Positions 6,225-18,200 of a stretch of DNA of 19,605 nt are shown here, in pieces. This DNA is from GCA-2746795 sp964643965 (GTDB taxonomy: Bacteria > Chloroflexota > Anaerolineae > Promineifilales > Promineifilaceae). Every line of letters begins with the position of its first letter. Positions within the stretch are counted from its first letter, which is position 1. The stretch spans positions 1 through 19,605 of the forward strand of contig CAZXVH010000099.1 of assembly GCA_964643965.1 (NCBI GenBank), read 5' to 3'. The position numbers were made by a program, and so were the translations under genes. Under the pieces are notes generated by a model. The model was not told where the DNA came from. It searched no databases and saw only the letters and a list, made by a program, of their open reading frames with translations.

Positions 6225-9200
6225 CTAATTCTTATTAACCGCCGGCGGCGTCACCGTGCTGGTGGGCGTGGGGGTAGGCGTGGACAACGGCCGTTCCTCT
6301 CTAATCGGCGTCGGTGTAGAACGCGGCCCCTCATTCGGCAGCAATGGCAGCGGCTGGTTTCCGTCGCTTCCATCCACTGCCCCTATCACCGTCAGCGGAA
6401 TCGGGCCGCGCACATTATTACCTTCAAAGGGGCATTCATCCACCGTATCATCCGTATCGACTTGCGCCCATAACTGGTGAGCGCCGCTTCTAAAGATAAA
6501 GCTGCGACTCAACGTGTAACTTTGGCCGGCGCCCATCCATTCACCCTGCACCGGCCATTCAATATCACCAATCAGATATCGCGCCGGTACCCGGTCTACG
6601 TAAAAGTCCGCGTAAAAATTATTAGACGGGTCTACGCTCACCGGCCCTTGATTGCGGATGGTGACAAAGACAACGGCCGTTTGCCCGGCCACCGGCGCTG
6701 CCGGTTCCACCCGAATCTGCGTCACCACCAGGTCTTTGCCCGTGGGCGTGGTGCAGGCAGGTGGCGTGGGTGAAGGCGTATAAGTCACTGTCGGGATGGG
6801 CGTGGGCGTCGGCGTACCGCCGCCCGCGGGCGCTTTCATCACCACCGGCAGGAACACCCCCGGTACAATGGTGGTATCCAGCGCCGAATCAGTGATGGTG
6901 GCGTCTGTTTGTGCAGTCACAGTCACCGTGGTCACATCCCGCGTCCCCACATTGGCCCCGGCCGGAATCATCACCGTCACCGTCACCAGGCCGCTGTCGC
7001 CGGCCGCCAGGTTTAGCGTCAAGGGCGTCACATCCGGCAGCCAACGCAAGCTGGAGACCGCCTCCAGGTTAAACGTGGCGGCCGTCTCGCCGGTATTGGT
7101 GACGATATGCACGTATTGAATACTCTCACCGCCCACCCCGTAATCAGTGTGATCCGGCCCGATCTGGACATCTGCCACCGGCGTGGTACCCGAGACAGTG
7201 GTGGTATCCGTCACCAGGGCGCTGAAAGCGGGGCTGATGAGGGAACTGGCGCTGATCTGCATCACATCCACCTGCCCGGCCGCGCCAAACGGTATGGTCA
7301 GAGTCACAAACACAGTCGTTTCAGCCTGAGCGGCCAGGGTAACGGGGGAATCGACCGCCGCCGACCAGGCGCTCACCGGCGTCAGGGCAAAGGTATCCGA
7401 CCCATTGCCAGTATTACGCAGGGTGTGGCTGTAAACCACCGTGCTGCCGGCCGCTGCCGTTTGCGCCTGGTCCGGGAAGAATTCCAGCCCATGGGTTTGC
7501 ACAGCGCGGGTGGTGTCCGTCACGCTGTCGTTAACGCCGGGATCGGAGAGGGAAACGGCCGTTACCAGCGCCACATCCTCTTCACCCGGCCCCGCTCCAG
7601 CCGGAATCGTCACCGTCACCGTCACCGGCGCACTGGCCCCGCTGGCAAGCGTCACCTGCGCCGGTTCGATGGCGGCGGCCCAGCCCGAAACAAGGCTCAG
7701 ACCGATGTCATCCGGGCCGCTGCCGGTATTGGTGACGGTGTGATAATGCGTCACCGTCTGTCCCGGCTGAGCCACCCTGAAGCCATCTGGCTCAATGTCC
7801 ACGCCCAGCACCGCCACCGTGCCCGATACCTGCGTGGTGTCTGTCACCATCGCCGAGAAGGCGGGACTAATGGTGGAAGTGGCCGTGATGTGGCTCACAT
7901 TCGTCAAGCCACTCGCCCCCGAAGGAACCGTCAGCGTCACCATGACGGTGGTGGATTGCCGCGAATTCAGGGTGATAGGCGTTGGAGGCAGGGTCAGCGG
8001 CCAGTTGGGAGCGCCGCTGGCGCTCAAGATGAAGCTGTCTACGCCATCCCCCAGATTTTCCAAGGTATGGGTATACACTTTCATCGTGCCCGCGTCGGCC
8101 ACGCCGCTGCGATCCGGGAAGAAGGCCAGTTCGTGCCGCTGCGCCACCCGCGTGGTATCGGTGACAGTCCCCGTCGTGGCCGTATCGCTTTGGGAGGTGG
8201 CCGTGATGGTCAGGATATCTTCTGTGGCTGGGGTAGCTCCAAGTGGGACGGAGACAACGGCCGTTACCGGCACAGACGTCCCCGGCGCCACCACCAGCGG
8301 ATCGGGCGTCAGGCTGTCCAACCAGCCCTGGCTGCTGTTACTCGTCAGGGCAAAGGTGTCGGTGAGATTGCCCTGGTTGGTCAAGGTATGGGTATACACC
8401 TGCGTCGCGCCGGCATTGACGATGCGCGAGTGGTTTGGCGTGAACAGCAGGCCGGTTTCCACTGGCACGGTTGTCGTATCCGTCGCCGAAGCGGAGAGCG
8501 CGGGCAGCGATGATGTCGCCGTCACCTGGGCCACATGGGTCAGGCCGCCGCTGTTGGGCGGCGTCGTCACCGTCACCGAGATTATGCGAGACTCAAACGG
8601 GCTGAGCGTCACCGCCGTCGGCTCCACCATTTCGCCCCAGCCGGGCAGCGACCCAACCACCGTCAGGTTGACGGTATCGGTGACGTTGCTGCCGCTGGTG
8701 AGAGTATGGCTGTAGACGGTTGATTGGCCGTCCGGCACGGAGCGCGTCCAGTCCGGCGCCAACGTCAGGCCGCTGACCAGGCCCACGGTGGTGGTATCGG
8801 TGAGCGTATCGCTGGCGTCGGGATTGGTGGCAACGGCCGTTACCGTAAGCACATGATGGGTGCTGCTCAAGGCGTCTGCCGGCACAAACACCGTTACCGT
8901 AAACGGCATCGTGGCCAGAGAGGGCAGAGAACCGGTTTGCGTGGGGGAAACGGCCGTGATCCAACTGGTGGGCACGGCTGTCGCCATCAGCTCAAACTGA
9001 TCCACGCCATTGCCGGTATTGGTCAGAGTATGGCTATACGTCACCCACTGCCCAGGCAGCCCGATTTGAGCGTCGGAGGGGGCGATCTCCACCCCGGCCG
9101 TTTGTGAGATGGTAGTGGTATCAACCACACTGCGGCTGAGGCCAGAAGCCGAGACGGCTTCGATGGTGGTGATGTCTTGGAAACCAGGTTGGCCGCCGGT

Positions 9201-12200
9201 TATCACCACCGTCACCGTCACCGCTTCGCCCAGGCCCAGGTTGGTAATGGTATCCGGGTAGAAATGGCGGCTCCAGGTGGCGTCGCCGGCCGGGATCACC
9301 TGATTGGTCATGGTCAAGGTATAGGAATCTACAAAGTCGCCGGTATTGGTCAGCCAATGCTGATAGGTGATGGTCTGACCGGCGTCAATCACCGCCGCCC
9401 GGCTGGGTGGAACGAAGACGAAACCCGGTTTTTGGGTGCGTTCATCTGCGCCGATGTCGATGGTGGCCCCTTGCACCCGCTCTTCCAGGTCAAAGTCGCC
9501 GCTGGTCAGAATTTCAGGCCGCAGGTAAGCAGAACTTGTTGTGCCTTGATCCAGGGCATCGGAGTTGGGGCCGATATGGTAAGTGGCGTCGATGAAGTCG
9601 GCGTCGCCGCTGCGTGCGCCCACGCCCAGCCCCACGTTGATGGGGTTGGTTTGGCTGTAGTAAAGATTATAGGCCGGGGTGAGAACGGCCGTTCCCGTCA
9701 CATACACCGCATACTGGGCTGCGCCGCCCGCTGCTTCGTTATCCTGGAAGATTTGGTTGACCAACATCGTCGAACCTGCTTCCTGGTAAATGGCGCTGCC
9801 TTCACCCACAAGCACACTGTCGCCGCCGTTGATGGCCTGGTTGTTGACAAAGGTATTGTTTTCCAACAAGGCCACGCCGTCAGAGATGAACAGCCCGGCG
9901 CCCACGCCCAACTCGCCGGACGGATTCTCATTGGTATTGTCGGCAAACACAGAATTGTTCAGCGTTAAATCGCCGTTGGTGTGATAGACGCCGCCGCCAA
10001 ATCTGGCTTCGTTGGTTAATATCCAGGTGGCGGTGATGGTCAGATTGCCGTTGACGTTGTAGACGCCGCTGCCATAATCGCGGGTGCTGCCATTTATAGA
10101 GAGATTGCCCTGTCCTGCCGCCCCATTTTCAATGAAGAGGCCGCTCAGAGTGGCGTCTACGCCGGCGGCCACGTAGATAACGCGCCGTAAGCCCTCGCCG
10201 TCCAGGATCACGGTATTGGTGATAGGCGCTTGCACGGTATAACCATCGCCGGAATCAAAGCCGCCGCGAATGGTGACCGGTTTATCGACAAAGACGTTTT
10301 GATGCAGTTCATCGCTTCCTACCGTTTGCACGGTGAAGTGTCGGTAGATACCTTTTGCCACCAAAATCTCATCACCGGCGACTGCCTGGTTGATGGCGTG
10401 TTGAATGGTGGCGCAGGGCAGCAGCGGATCCGTGCAGTTGGTATTATCCACCCCGCCATCGGCGGCCGTGGCCACATAGCGTGTGCCTGGCGCTGCCAGA
10501 ATGGTGATTTCATTGCGATTGGCGCCAAACACCTGCGGATCGTCAATGTCAGTGGCGATGACGCTGGGGGTAGCGATGTCGCCGGCCGTAGCCGTATCCA
10601 GGATGGTCATTTCCAGGTAGGTGGTAGTGGTGAAACCCACAGTGCCGCTGGGAGCCAGAGTCACGGTGATGGCGTTGGTGGGCGAGAAGGTATCCGAATC
10701 CAACAGCACCGCATTGGCATGACGCGGTCCGGAACTGGGCGTCAGCCGGTACGTTTGAATGTCGTTGCTGAGGTTGATGACGGTTTGTGGCCGCGAGATG
10801 ACCTGCCCGGGAACGGCCGTTAAGAAGTAGTTCGGTACCACATCCACCCCGGTTCGATCACCAATCTCGGCCGTAATTGTGGCGTTTCCGCCGCGGTTGC
10901 TCAACGGCAGTGAAGCAGAATCGCAGCGCAAGTTCACCACCTCATTCATACCTACCGTGGCCGTCAGGGGCACGGTAATGGTCAAAACGCGGGTGGTTGT
11001 TTCTCCTTGCGGGTAATAGTCTTGCCAGCCCAACTCCACCGTTTGCACCTCGCCCCCTTCAAACGTCGCCCAACCCTGAGCCTGGCTGGCTACCGTGATG
11101 GTAATAGTATCCGTATAGCCATCTGACAGCCACGGCGTTGACCCGGTGTAGGGCGGATTGCCGGTATTGATGATAGACAAGGTATAAGTCAGCGTCTCGC
11201 CGGGCGTGGCTCGCCTGGTCTCAGAGGCCGGGTCGATCTCGCAGCCAAAGTCCATGCGGTATTCAAAGGCGCCCACATCGGCGTAGATACCACGCGGTGA
11301 CACATAAGGCAGGTCAAAGCCATCCGGCCTGTCGAACATACCGGCGTCAAAGTCAACCTCAGACAGCAGAGCCGGGTTCGCCGCATCAATATTGCGGGAA
11401 TTGACGCTCAGAATGTAAATACCCAACAGTCCCGGATCCCCCACAATCGTAGGTGTGCCCGGGCCTACAGAAGAATCATTAGGCACGTTGGCGTTGAAAT
11501 TATTGTAAGTCAGCGAGCCGCCATTGGTGGAGTACAAACCGCCGCCGCCGTTGGCCGTGCCGGCGCTGTTTTCATAGATGATGCTGCTGTTCAGTTCAAA
11601 GCCGCTGTTGCCGTTATAGACGCCGCCGCCTTGACCACCGGCCACATTTTGCCGGATGGTATTGTGCAGCAGGCGCAGGTTATTGGCATTGTTGTAAACG
11701 GCGCCGCCATTATTGGGCACGGTATTGCTGTAGAAAATGCCGTTAACAATGCGCGTATCGGCGCCGTTGTTGTAAAGGCCGCCGCCGCTGCCCACGCCAG
11801 ATTGCCCGGCAAAGTTGAACATGATACCCATATTGCGCAGGTCTGCCTCGCCGCCAAAGAAGAGGCCGCCGCCATTTCTGGCTGCGGCATTGCCCAGAAA
11901 ACCTTTGTAGCGTACTTCGCTGACCGCGCCATTCGGCGTTTCCGTCACTTGCGCCACCGTGCAGCGACCAATGGTGGTGCCGGTCATATCGGTCAGCGCC
12001 CCGGGGGTGCTGTAATAACCGCCGCCATCTTGGGCGCCGCTTTGACAAATATATACCTGGCTAAAACCAGCCGAGCCGTTGCCATTGTAGATAGCGCCGC
12101 CATGGTCGCTGCTGGTATCGGTGGCAAAGGCGTTGCCATTGACAAAGGCCAGATGGGTAAAAGAGACAACGGCGCTGTTAGCGATATAGACAGCACGCCC

Positions 12201-15200
12201 TTCGCCTACGGCGTTAATAATAGAAGAGTTACGCCCCACCTCATCGCTGTCGTAGTCGGGCGGGTTGGGGGCGCTGAAATCGCTGCGGCGCAGGGAGCCA
12301 ACCAAATTCAGGTTTTCAGAGATATAGGCCACCTGGAGTGTGCCATTTTTCTCCATGACGCCCCGGCATTCGCCGCGAGCGATGTACACATCGGGGATGT
12401 CTTGCGCCTCGGCATAGTCGATGGCGTTTTGCAGCACCGTGAAGATTTGATTGCCCACTTTCACCAGGCAGGAGTTGATCTCGTCCGCGCCCATATCCGG
12501 GCCGCTGTTGGTAGGACGGGTATCACCATCATAGTCGATGAGAACCGCGTTTGAATTCGTTAATTCATCCGAGATAAAGGGATCGCCCGCATCTTCGCCG
12601 GGAGAATCCTGGCGCAAATGGAAGTTTTCCTCGAAGGGGTCCACATAGTCTGCGCCGCTGGTGGTGATATTGTGGCTGCCGACGGTGGCGCCGCCGGCCG
12701 CATCAATATTGGGGTAGCCCAGGGTGTTGTAAACCAGATTGTAGTCGATGAGCGAAGCGCCGCCCCGGGCATAAATGCCGGAACCGATATTCTGGTCTAC
12801 GATGTTGTTGCGGATATCGGGTGAGCCGCCCAGAGTGGCGATGCCGCCGCCCAAGCCGCCATCAGCCGCATTGATGACAAAGGTATTGTGCCAGAGACGG
12901 CCGTTTGTATTGGCATTGTAAAGACCACCGCCGGTTTCAGCGCCATTTTGGTAAATGAAGTTGTTACGAATATCCACGTCGGCCGCGCCGCTGTTGAGAT
13001 AGACAGCGCCGCCACTGCTGCTTGCCGCCGAAGAACCGCCGTGATGCAGCCGGTTGCCATCCACCATCAGAGCGCCGCCCTGCTGGTAGAGAGCGCCGCC
13101 GTTCCGCCCCATGAAATTGGCGCGGAATTCGCTGCCGCTGATGGTGGCCGGGCCGTTGTTGTAAAGGCCGCCGCCATCTTGCTGCGCCGTGTTGGTGAGA
13201 ACGGCCGTTTCCGCCATCATCAGGTCGCCCGCATTATAAAGGCCCGCCCCAGAAACGGCCGTGCTGTTTTGCACCCAGGCCGTGAGCAGGTTAAGCGTAC
13301 CGGCATTGTAAACGCCGCCGCCGTTATCCCCATTGCCCGCGCCCACGGCCGTCCCGTTCTCCAATAAGATATTGGTGACAGTCACCGTCACGCCGGGGGC
13401 CACATACAAAACACGGCCCCGATTCAAGGCGTCCAGGGTGGTGGTCACGGTGGAGGTATCGGCGGGATACTCCCAACTGCCGTCAATGGTGACAGATTTG
13501 GTGAGCAGCAGCGTTTGTAACACCGTCTGCCCCCCCACCTGGCGGCTGTTGACATTGCGGCAGACGCCATCCACCAGGATGGTATCTCCCGCTGCCGCCA
13601 TATCGACCGCCAACTGCACACTGCCGTAAACCGTTTCCGGGCTGCCGGCGATGATGGCAAAGCAGCCGCCTACTTCGTCCGCACCCAGGTCATAACCCTG
13701 GTGAGACGGCCGAATATCGCCCTCGTAATCGACGGCCAGCGGCATGTCGGGGATCTCCACATCGACCACCGGCGAAGCGATGGTGATGGTAAAGACGCCG
13801 GAAATGGGGTTCGAGAACTGAGGATCGACGGCGAGACTGGTGGCTGAATTATCAACGGCCGTTCCGCCAAAGTTGCCCGGATTATTTTGGTAATAATTAT
13901 TGTGACTCAAGGCGGGCGAGGTACTGCCGGCGCCAAAGACGCCGCCGCCTGAGGCCGCCGTGTTGCCCATGATGATCAAGCCGCGCATATCGGCGGGGCC
14001 AGAGGCGTCGGCGCTCATGTAGAAGCCGCCGCCCTGGCTGCTGGCGGTATTACTCACCACCGTATTGTGCCAGATGTTGTGAATGCCGCGATCCGCATAG
14101 AAACCGCCGCCGTTCGTCGCCTGGTTAAAGTAGATGAAATTATTGACGACGCTGTTGGTATATACCTGGCCGCTGGCCACGTGGATGTAGAGGCCGCCGC
14201 CGTTGATCGCTTCATTGTTGTAAATATGGTTGCCGCCTTGCAGAGCCGGCTGGCTGTTAAGGCTGTAGATACCGCCGCCATCATCGGCCGCCGTATTGCT
14301 GTAGATGCGGTTGTTTTGAATGGTGGGCGCAGCCTGGTCGATGCAGATGCCCGCGCCATTGGCTTGCGGCCCGCTGAGCAGGCCATTGATCAGCTCAAAG
14401 CCGTCAATGGTGCTGGTGACGCCGGGGCCAATGTACATCACACGCCCTTGATTTTTCGCATCCAGGACGCTGTGGCCTTCTTGCTGACGAAAGGCGTCGT
14501 TCCAGCCACCACTTAAATTGACGCTTTTGGTGAGGTGAACGGCCGTTTGGATGCCCGCCCCACTACACGCCGCCCCGCTGCCACTGCCCGGTGTGAACGC
14601 ATGTACGCCGCTGCACGTACCGGAGACGAGAATCTCGTCGCCTGGCTGGGCGTCGTCAATGGCCGCTTGCAAGCTGCCATAAATGACATCATTCAGCTTC
14701 ACCAAACAGCCCACAACTTCGTCCGCGCCCATGTCAAAGCCCTGGTTAGAGGGACGGGGATCGTCTTCAAAGTCTCTGGTGACAAAAGAAGCGGGATTGC
14801 CCCGGTCGGCGGCCGGCGCTTCCTCTTCCAGATGGAAATCACCGGCGGCCGGGTCTGCCAGGCCAGGAGGGGTGGCGGAGGTGATGGAGTCAGCGCCCGC
14901 ATCTGTGCCGGAAACGGCCGTGCCGCTGTTGGCATAATAATAGTTAAAGTCGGCCACCGTGCTGGTCACTTCGGCAAAAATCGCCGAGCCATCAGGGGCC
15001 TGGTTGGACTCAAAGATGCTGCTTTCCACCAGCAGGGACCCGGCCTCATCATAAACGCCGCCGCCTGAAACGGCCGTGTTGCTGTAAAAGGTATTGTGGG
15101 CCAGGGTGGCCGTGATGGCTGCATTGTAAAAACCGCCGCCATTTTCACTGGCCTGGTTTTGGTCAAAAATCGAGTTGACGACGGTGATCACACCACCCTG

Positions 15201-18200
15201 ATGCAAGCCGCCACCGCCCAATCGCGCCTGGTTGCCATAGAGCCAGACGCCATCCAATGTCAAATCGCCGTCGCCAGTGGCAAAACCAGCGCCGGTATCG
15301 GCCGTATTGGTGGCGATCTGCGTCAGGAAATAGCGGTCGGGATCGCCTTCAACCATCTCCCAGGTGAGCAGCGCAGAGCCGCCTTCATTGTAAAAACCAG
15401 CGCCAGTAACGGCCGTGCCGCTGACAATGGTCACACCGCGCAGCGTCAGGTCGCCATCCACATTGTAGACGCCGCCGCCCGCGCCGCCGGTGATCGGTTC
15501 TATGCCGCCCAAATCAATGGCGACGCCATTGGTGACAGAAATAGCGGCAATGGTGACGCTGACGCCATCTGTGACCAAAAAGCCGCGCCCGCGCCCTTCC
15601 GGGTCTACAATGGTGGCGTCCATGGTGCGCCGACTGAAATCGCCATTCCAGCCCCCTTCAATAACCAGGCTCTTGGTCAGATGCACCGTCTGGCTGATGA
15701 CAGAACCGCCAACCTCAAGGGGGTGTACGCCCCGGCAAATGCCGGAAACCCGGATTAAATCGCTCTCCGCATCGTCCACATCAACGGCGTCTTGAATGCT
15801 GCCGTAAATGGTGTCGTCGCGTTTGGTCCGGCAGCCTGCCCGTTCATCATAACCGATGTCAAAACCTTCATCGGAAGGCCGGAAATCGTTTTCAAAGTCA
15901 ACCGCCAGGGTGGAGTTGGGGTTGGCGGCGTCAATGGCCGGGGAGCCGAGACCCAGGCGGAATTCCTCATCGCCAAACAAGGGGTCGGCCTCAATAAAAC
16001 TGCCCGAGACATTGGTCGTTTGGCCCAGGGAGAAGAGCAGATAATCGAAGGTAGTGGTTGCGCCACTGTTATTCTCAGAAAGGGCGCTGCCATTATTGCC
16101 GCTGTTGTCGGCAAAGATGCTGTTTTGAATATCGGCGTTCGCGCCGTGATTGTAAAGGCCGCCGCCGCTGCCGCCGGCCCCGTTTTCAACCCAGGTATTG
16201 AAGTTGAAGGTCGCCACGCCGCCGTTGAGACGCACCCCGCCACCGCTGCTAGTGGCAACGTTATTGTAGAACAGGTTGTTTTGGGCATAGAGGACGCCGC
16301 TGTTCATACCCAGGCCACCGCCGCCGCTGCTGGCAGCGGCGCTGGTGGCGGTATTGGTGAGGAAACGGGATTGATTGAGCGAGAGGGTGCCGCCGTTCAT
16401 ATAAAAGCCGCCGCCGCCCAGGGATGAGTGGTTATTGGTAAAGAAGCTGTCTTTCACGGAAACGGCCGTGCCGCTGTTCATATAGACCGCCCCCCCTCGA
16501 TTGCTGGCAACATTGTTTTCAAAAATGACATTCTCAAAGTTAATTTGAGACGGACTGCTGATAAATACGGCGCCGCCATTGCTGGCAAAGCCGCGGCTCA
16601 GCGTCAGATCGCTCACGGTTGAGCGTCCGGCGCCCACCACAAAAATCTGACCGGTATTATTGGCGTCAATCACCGTCAAGGTGGCGTCTGGTTCTTCGCC
16701 CTGGCCGTTATCGGCAAAAGAACGCCAGCCGCCGCTGATGTGAATGGTGTCATTGATGTCGATATCTGATTCCTGGTAAACACCGGGGGCAATACGCACC
16801 TCGTCACCGGCTGCCACCTGGCCGATGGCATGACCCACTGTGAGGCACGGTTTATTGGGCTGGGTGCAATTATTATCTTGATCCGTGCCCGTTGTCTTGA
16901 CAAAGCGAGTACCGGTGGTGGCTTTGGCGGTAATGGTCTCAACCACGGTGGCTGTAATGTCGGGATCAAAGTTAGATACCGCTTCCAAGCGTACGACATT
17001 GGCTAACCCTTGCGGCGCATACGGCGGGATCTGTATCTGTACACGCACGTTTTGGGCCACGCCGGCATTTAAGGAGACGGTCAGGGGGTTTTGGGGCAGG
17101 AGGGTAGCCCAGTTGTTGGTATCTTCGATTTTGGTGATGGTAAAGCTGTCAAAGGCGTCCCCGGTATTGGTGATGACGTGGGTGAGGGTAAATACCTCAC
17201 CGGGCAGTTCGGTGCGGGAAATATGGGGGGTAAATTCGATGCCGGGTCTTAAGGCGATGGTGGAACGGACAACGGCCGTTTCCATCAATGTATCGCTCAC
17301 CTGGGAAGTGGCCGTGATGGTGGTATTGCCCACCTGATACGGGACCAAATCAGTGGGAATAGTCACACTGGTTTGTATCTGCGTCGTGCTGCCGGCGGCT
17401 ACCGTCACCGTTTCCGACGCGCACACCGTCACGGTGAATATATTGCTGCCGCACTCAATATCATAGCGGTCGGCCACCGTGCCCACATTGCGCACGGTGT
17501 GGGTGAAGATTTCCACTGCGCCTCGATCTACAATGTTGTTGGTAACGGCCGGCGTCAATTCAAAGGCGGCGAAGTTGGCGTAATATTCATCCGCGCCAAC
17601 ATCTTGCGTATCAAAACCGGCCGCCGGATTGGGGCGCGCCTGCTGGTCAATGTCGATGTTGACCCAGGCGGGGGTGCTGGGATCGCCGGCGTTGAGCGCC
17701 GGGCTGCTGCTGTTGATGTGCAAATTACGGGCGGCCAGGCTCACAAAGTCTGGGTTTCCCGTGACCGGGTTGCTCAAAGTGAGCGCCGCATCAACGGCGT
17801 CGTCATGCACATTGTTATAACCGCCGGTTATCAATGCCGGTTGAGAGCCGCTGTAATCGATACCGTCATTGCCATTGCCGGTGTTGAAGGCCACGATGTT
17901 GTTGCTGATCCTGGCGGTGGCGGCATCATCTAAAAATATGCCCGCCCCACCACTGCTGGCGCTGTTACCGATGAATGTGTTATTCCAAATAGTTGCCTGC
18001 CCGGCTATGGACAAACCACCGCCAAAGGGCACAGTGCCGCTATTAGCAGTATTGTCATAAATCATATTGCTGAAGAGCGTGATCTGTGTATTTAGGAAAG
18101 CGCCTATGCCACCGCCGACTCTACCGGTGTTGTTATGAATCGTGTTACCTACTAAAAGCGCCTTCGCGCCAGTGGCATGAAAAATGCCGCCGCCATATGA

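Noticed and set aside
7107..8513. 468-residue plus-strand ORF opposite the giant gene
   Set aside because: It is the antisense of repetitive Ig-like coding sequence, has no family motif, and is rich in His/Arg/Gly as expected for a shadow frame.
11631..12554. 307-residue plus-strand ORF
   Set aside because: It is antisense to type-B beta-helix coding sequence with low-complexity Ala/Val/Gly content and no credible ribosome site or domain.
11262..15845. Regular GCCGCCGCC-rich short repeats as a CRISPR or satellite
   Set aside because: They encode GGGLYN/GGGIY turns of beta-helix repeats in one frame; spacing is irregular and the spacers are coding.
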